Assembly: GCA_037447605.1 (NCBI GenBank)
Contig: CM074818.1
Location: 1,681,972-1,716,116 of the forward strand
Length of the DNA: 34,145 bases
Source: Zygnema circumcarinatum
Taxonomy: Eukaryota > Streptophyta > Zygnematophyceae > Zygnematales > Zygnemataceae
Reading direction: 5' to 3'
Both the position numbers and the translations under genes were made by a program. Shown here piece after piece: positions 31,776-34,145 of this stretch. Each line of letters begins with the position of its first letter. The first letter of the stretch is position 1. A model generated the notes under the pieces. It was not told the DNA's origin. It did not search any database and saw only the letters and a list, made by a program, of their open reading frames with translations.

Positions 31776-33417
31776 CAGAGGTAGGCACTGGCAGGCCCAT
31801 GTACTCGCAAAGCCTAAAACATTGACAAATTTCGATGAATTCTTGAACTGCAGAAAGCGTTTCTAGTCCGACGATTGCGTTTTTGCTAAAAGTGCGCACT
31901 TTTGGAACATGTTTTAGGGTTGTTCACATGCAAAGGCGTAGCAGAAATAAGCACTTGCACTTGCTATCCCCCTTCCCCCCACTCCTTTCCTTTTCCGAAA
32001 GAGCTGAAAGTTGTTGCTGCTGAGAAGGTTTGTTGGAATTTTAGGGTTTGCATGGTTGGTTCTCTGATATCAAAGGCCTTCAACCATGAGCCATATTTCA
32101 TCGCTCCGGGTAGATGCATTTTATTTTTAACCATAAGCGGAACGGAGGAGCTCTACAGTATTTTATATAGTGAAACTGATCTGGAAACTGAGCCGAAACT
32201 GAAACTGCTGCATGGGAGGCGAGTACACACTTTTAGCCACTGAAAGTTGAGTCCGAAGTCGAAAACTGAAAATGAGAACCTTCTGCCTTCGGAATTATAT
32301 GCGAGTCAAAGAAGCTGTTTAAGGATTCATTGAGCTTTTTTTGTTTGTAGCTTGATTTTAAGCCATTAAATGGCTCGCCGTAGGCAGCCTGAGGCTTCTC
32401 TTGGGGTACGAAGCAGGGCGGCAGAATTTTCTTGGTCGTTTAAATCATTATTATCCTCTGTTTGTTAATCTCGGAATTGATGTGGATACAGAGTGCTATG
32501 CTGATAGACCTTTGAATTTTTGATTTTTTACATGGTTTCTGCTTACCCTTTTATAGGTATTTTGTTCCTCTGCCTTTGTCTGTCTACCTGTCTTCCCATT
32601 CTCTCTTCTTCTTTTCTCGCTTCCTCTTCCTTCTCTCTCTGCCGTTTTCCTCCTCCCCCCCTCCCTTTCTGTCTTTCCCGCTCCCTCTTCGACTCCATCC
32701 CTTTCGTCATCATAAATTCACATGTACAGAATTCATTGATGGAATATCCGAATATATACTATTCTTACGTTCGAATATTTCTATTCTCGGTTCTTACTGT
32801 ATGGCGTTCTCACCTCCTAATCTCTTTCCTTGCTGGCCTTCTTTCGCAGGCTTTGATGACTATTAATCTGAATGTGGAATCAAGCGCGGAGGATGTTTCC
32901 AGCGAACGCTTGTGTAGACTTACTTTCAAGGGGGGAGTTCTGGCCATAAAATTGTGGAATTAAGGATGGCCGTGGATGGCTGCGTTAGGACAGAAATTGG
33001 CATAGGCATTCCTCCAAAGGAGCTATTGATACGCATGCTATGCAAGAAGCATATTTTATGACGTCTGAATCTCACCTGCCTGCATGGTTTTAATTGGAAT
33101 CTGCAGACAGAGTTACCTCCATTTTATGCACAGTCAAAAAAAATGGGGGGGGGTCGGGAGGGTTTTACAAAAAATCTTCTCCACTTCTTTTCGTCGAGAA
33201 ACATGAAGATTCAGGTGCCTGAACTTTGCTACCTTCTAGCAATTTTAGGGTTTTTTTTTTTTATGAGTCCTTTCAAGCATGTGGTGACTGTTTGAAGATT
33301 ACTGCCGGGAAGTCATTCGAATGGACCCAATCGTGAAGAGTGGAAACGCTAACCCTAATCATTTTCATTTGGATGGGAGGATATGATGATGTCTGGCCAT
33401 GATGCATGTGACCATGT
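31776..33417. other. 3' flank; no gene seen
   Basis: Mixed-composition DNA with several TTTTAGGGTT words (about 31914, 32041 and 33243) and a pyrimidine patch at 32570-32710. A frame at 32520-32963 is Ser/Leu/Phe-rich low-complexity sequence with no family match. It could include 3' UTR introns of the upstream gene. Confidence 0.5.
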
Positions 33418-33553
33418 GAACCCTAACCCTAACCCTAACCCTAACCCTAACCCTAACCCTAACCCTAACCCTAACCCTAACCCTAACCCTAACCCTAACC
33501 CTAACCCTAACCCTAACCCTAACCCTAACCCTAACCCTAACCCTAACCCTAAC
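33418..33553. repeat. Perfect telomere-type array, (CCCTAA)22
   Basis: About 22 head-to-tail CCCTAA units without a mismatch, flanked by GTGAA on the left and TATAGATCC on the right. The C-rich strand is the plus strand, as in the array before RED. Frames reading NPNPNP or RVRVRV are artefacts. Confidence 0.98.
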
Positions 33554-33575
33554 TATAGATCCGTATGTATCAAAC

Positions 33576-33895
33576 GCGTGTATTAATACACTGTATAATA
33601 CATGCGTATTATACAACATTTTAAAAATACAGTGTATTTTTAATGTATTTAACGTATTTTTTTATTTTCGTGGTTAGTTGAACAAAAATTGATTATAATA
33701 TTGAAATTCCAGCACTTTCCAAGTCACGTCACTTGCCAAACACTCAACACGTGTGACTTGGTCCGTACATGTTCGTACAACCCTTCCGTACATAATTACC
33801 GTACGGATCTATGTTCCGATTGTACGGCTGTTAACAGTTGCGTTGAGGTATTATACAGTGTATAATACAGTATTAATACTGTATTATACATTGTA
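33576..33895. repeat. AT-rich palindrome cluster beside the telomere-type array
   Basis: Four inverted repeats lie close together: a 14-bp palindrome GTGTATTAATACAC at 33578-33591; arms TGTATAATAC/GTATTATACA with a 4-bp loop at 33592-33615; AAAAATAC-AGT-GTATTTTT near 33623-33641; and a 32-bp perfect palindrome at 33859-33890 made of TGTATAATACAGTATT and its complement. Between them are GTACGG/CCGTAC words (33762-33826). No coding content is seen. Confidence 0.85.
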
Positions 33896-34145
33896 TCGAA
33901 CCTCAAAGAAAATGATGTTTGATTGAACTCACGATGGCAAGGCCATCAAATGTACATGGAGAAAATCGACATAAGGAACCAAAAGAAGCAGTCACAACGG
34001 ACATAAGGACCAAGAGAAAGCCTTGAAACGGAAATCAACTTCTAGGCGCAACAACACGGCACTAGAAGCAGCCGCGAAGGTCGCCAATGTGGGGCGCAGT
34101 ACGCGCGGGAAGGGGCGGAAGACCACCGGGACGGGTCCCAACAAC
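33896..34145. other. Window end: diverged copy of the 30.77-kb segment, then unassigned sequence
   Basis: CTCACGATGGC and CATCAAATGTACATGGA, followed by AAAATCGACATAAGGAACC, parallel the sequence at 30773-30836. The rest is GC-richer and unassigned, and the window cuts it. Confidence 0.5.

Noticed and set aside
32520-32963. A 147-codon frame with hydrophobic segments downstream of the ATP synthase f-like gene
   Set aside because: The hydrophobicity comes from a CT-rich stretch that codes Leu, Ser and Phe. There is no family resemblance.
1-34145. CRISPR arrays, bacterial operons, tRNA or rRNA genes
   Set aside because: The repeats are simple or tandem without spacers, the genes are spliced eukaryotic genes, and I found no tRNA or rRNA signature by eye.

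Overview
This is eukaryotic nuclear DNA from an intron-rich, repeat-rich genome. I read six spliced or single-exon genes by chaining in-frame exons across GT-AG introns and recognising the conserved protein blocks. All are housekeeping genes: a VAMP7-type R-SNARE (+), the spliceosomal protein RED/IK (+), protoporphyrinogen oxidase (-), the queuosine salvage enzyme QNG1 (+), the GINS replication subunit PSF3 (-), and a small one-helix protein resembling mitochondrial ATP synthase subunit f (+). The VAMP ends in a plant-like HGFKC block, and interstitial telomere-type repeats are CCCTAA/TTAGGG. I infer an alga or other protist with many introns per gene. The sequence does not fix the lineage.

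Layout. 1-2749: G-rich and short tandem repeats, then degenerate repeats carrying CACGTG and CATTGGCCC words; no gene seen. 2750-5538: VAMP7-like gene with (CT)n-filled introns. 5539-6765: 3' flank. 6766-7838: a 1.07-kb foldback (long inverted repeat) element. 7899-8512: decayed to perfect telomere-like repeats ending 35 bp before the RED start codon. 8548-14859: RED, 13 exons, 741 aa. 14860-16064: convergent intergenic region. 16065-22055: PPOX, 16 exons, 511 aa, minus strand. 22056-22398: divergent PPOX/QNG1 spacer. 22399-26433: QNG1, 7 exons, 359 aa. 26434-27829: convergent intergenic region. 27830-30058: PSF3, 6 exons, 208 aa, minus strand. 30059-31496: divergent spacer with 112-bp tandem repeats. 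31497-31775: ATP synthase f-like single exon. 31776-34145: 3' flank, a perfect telomere-type array, AT-rich palindromes and a diverged copy of a segment near 30.77 kb.

The genes do not form a pathway. They cover membrane fusion, splicing, haem/chlorophyll synthesis, tRNA-base salvage, DNA replication and respiration. From RED onward their strands alternate (+,-,+,-,+), giving convergent and divergent pairs. I see no gene cluster that looks like an undescribed biological system. The unusual content is structural: the foldback element, telomere-like blocks beside ordinary genes, shared CAACCATTG repeats near both window ends, and long pyrimidine tracts that mostly lie on the sense strand of introns.
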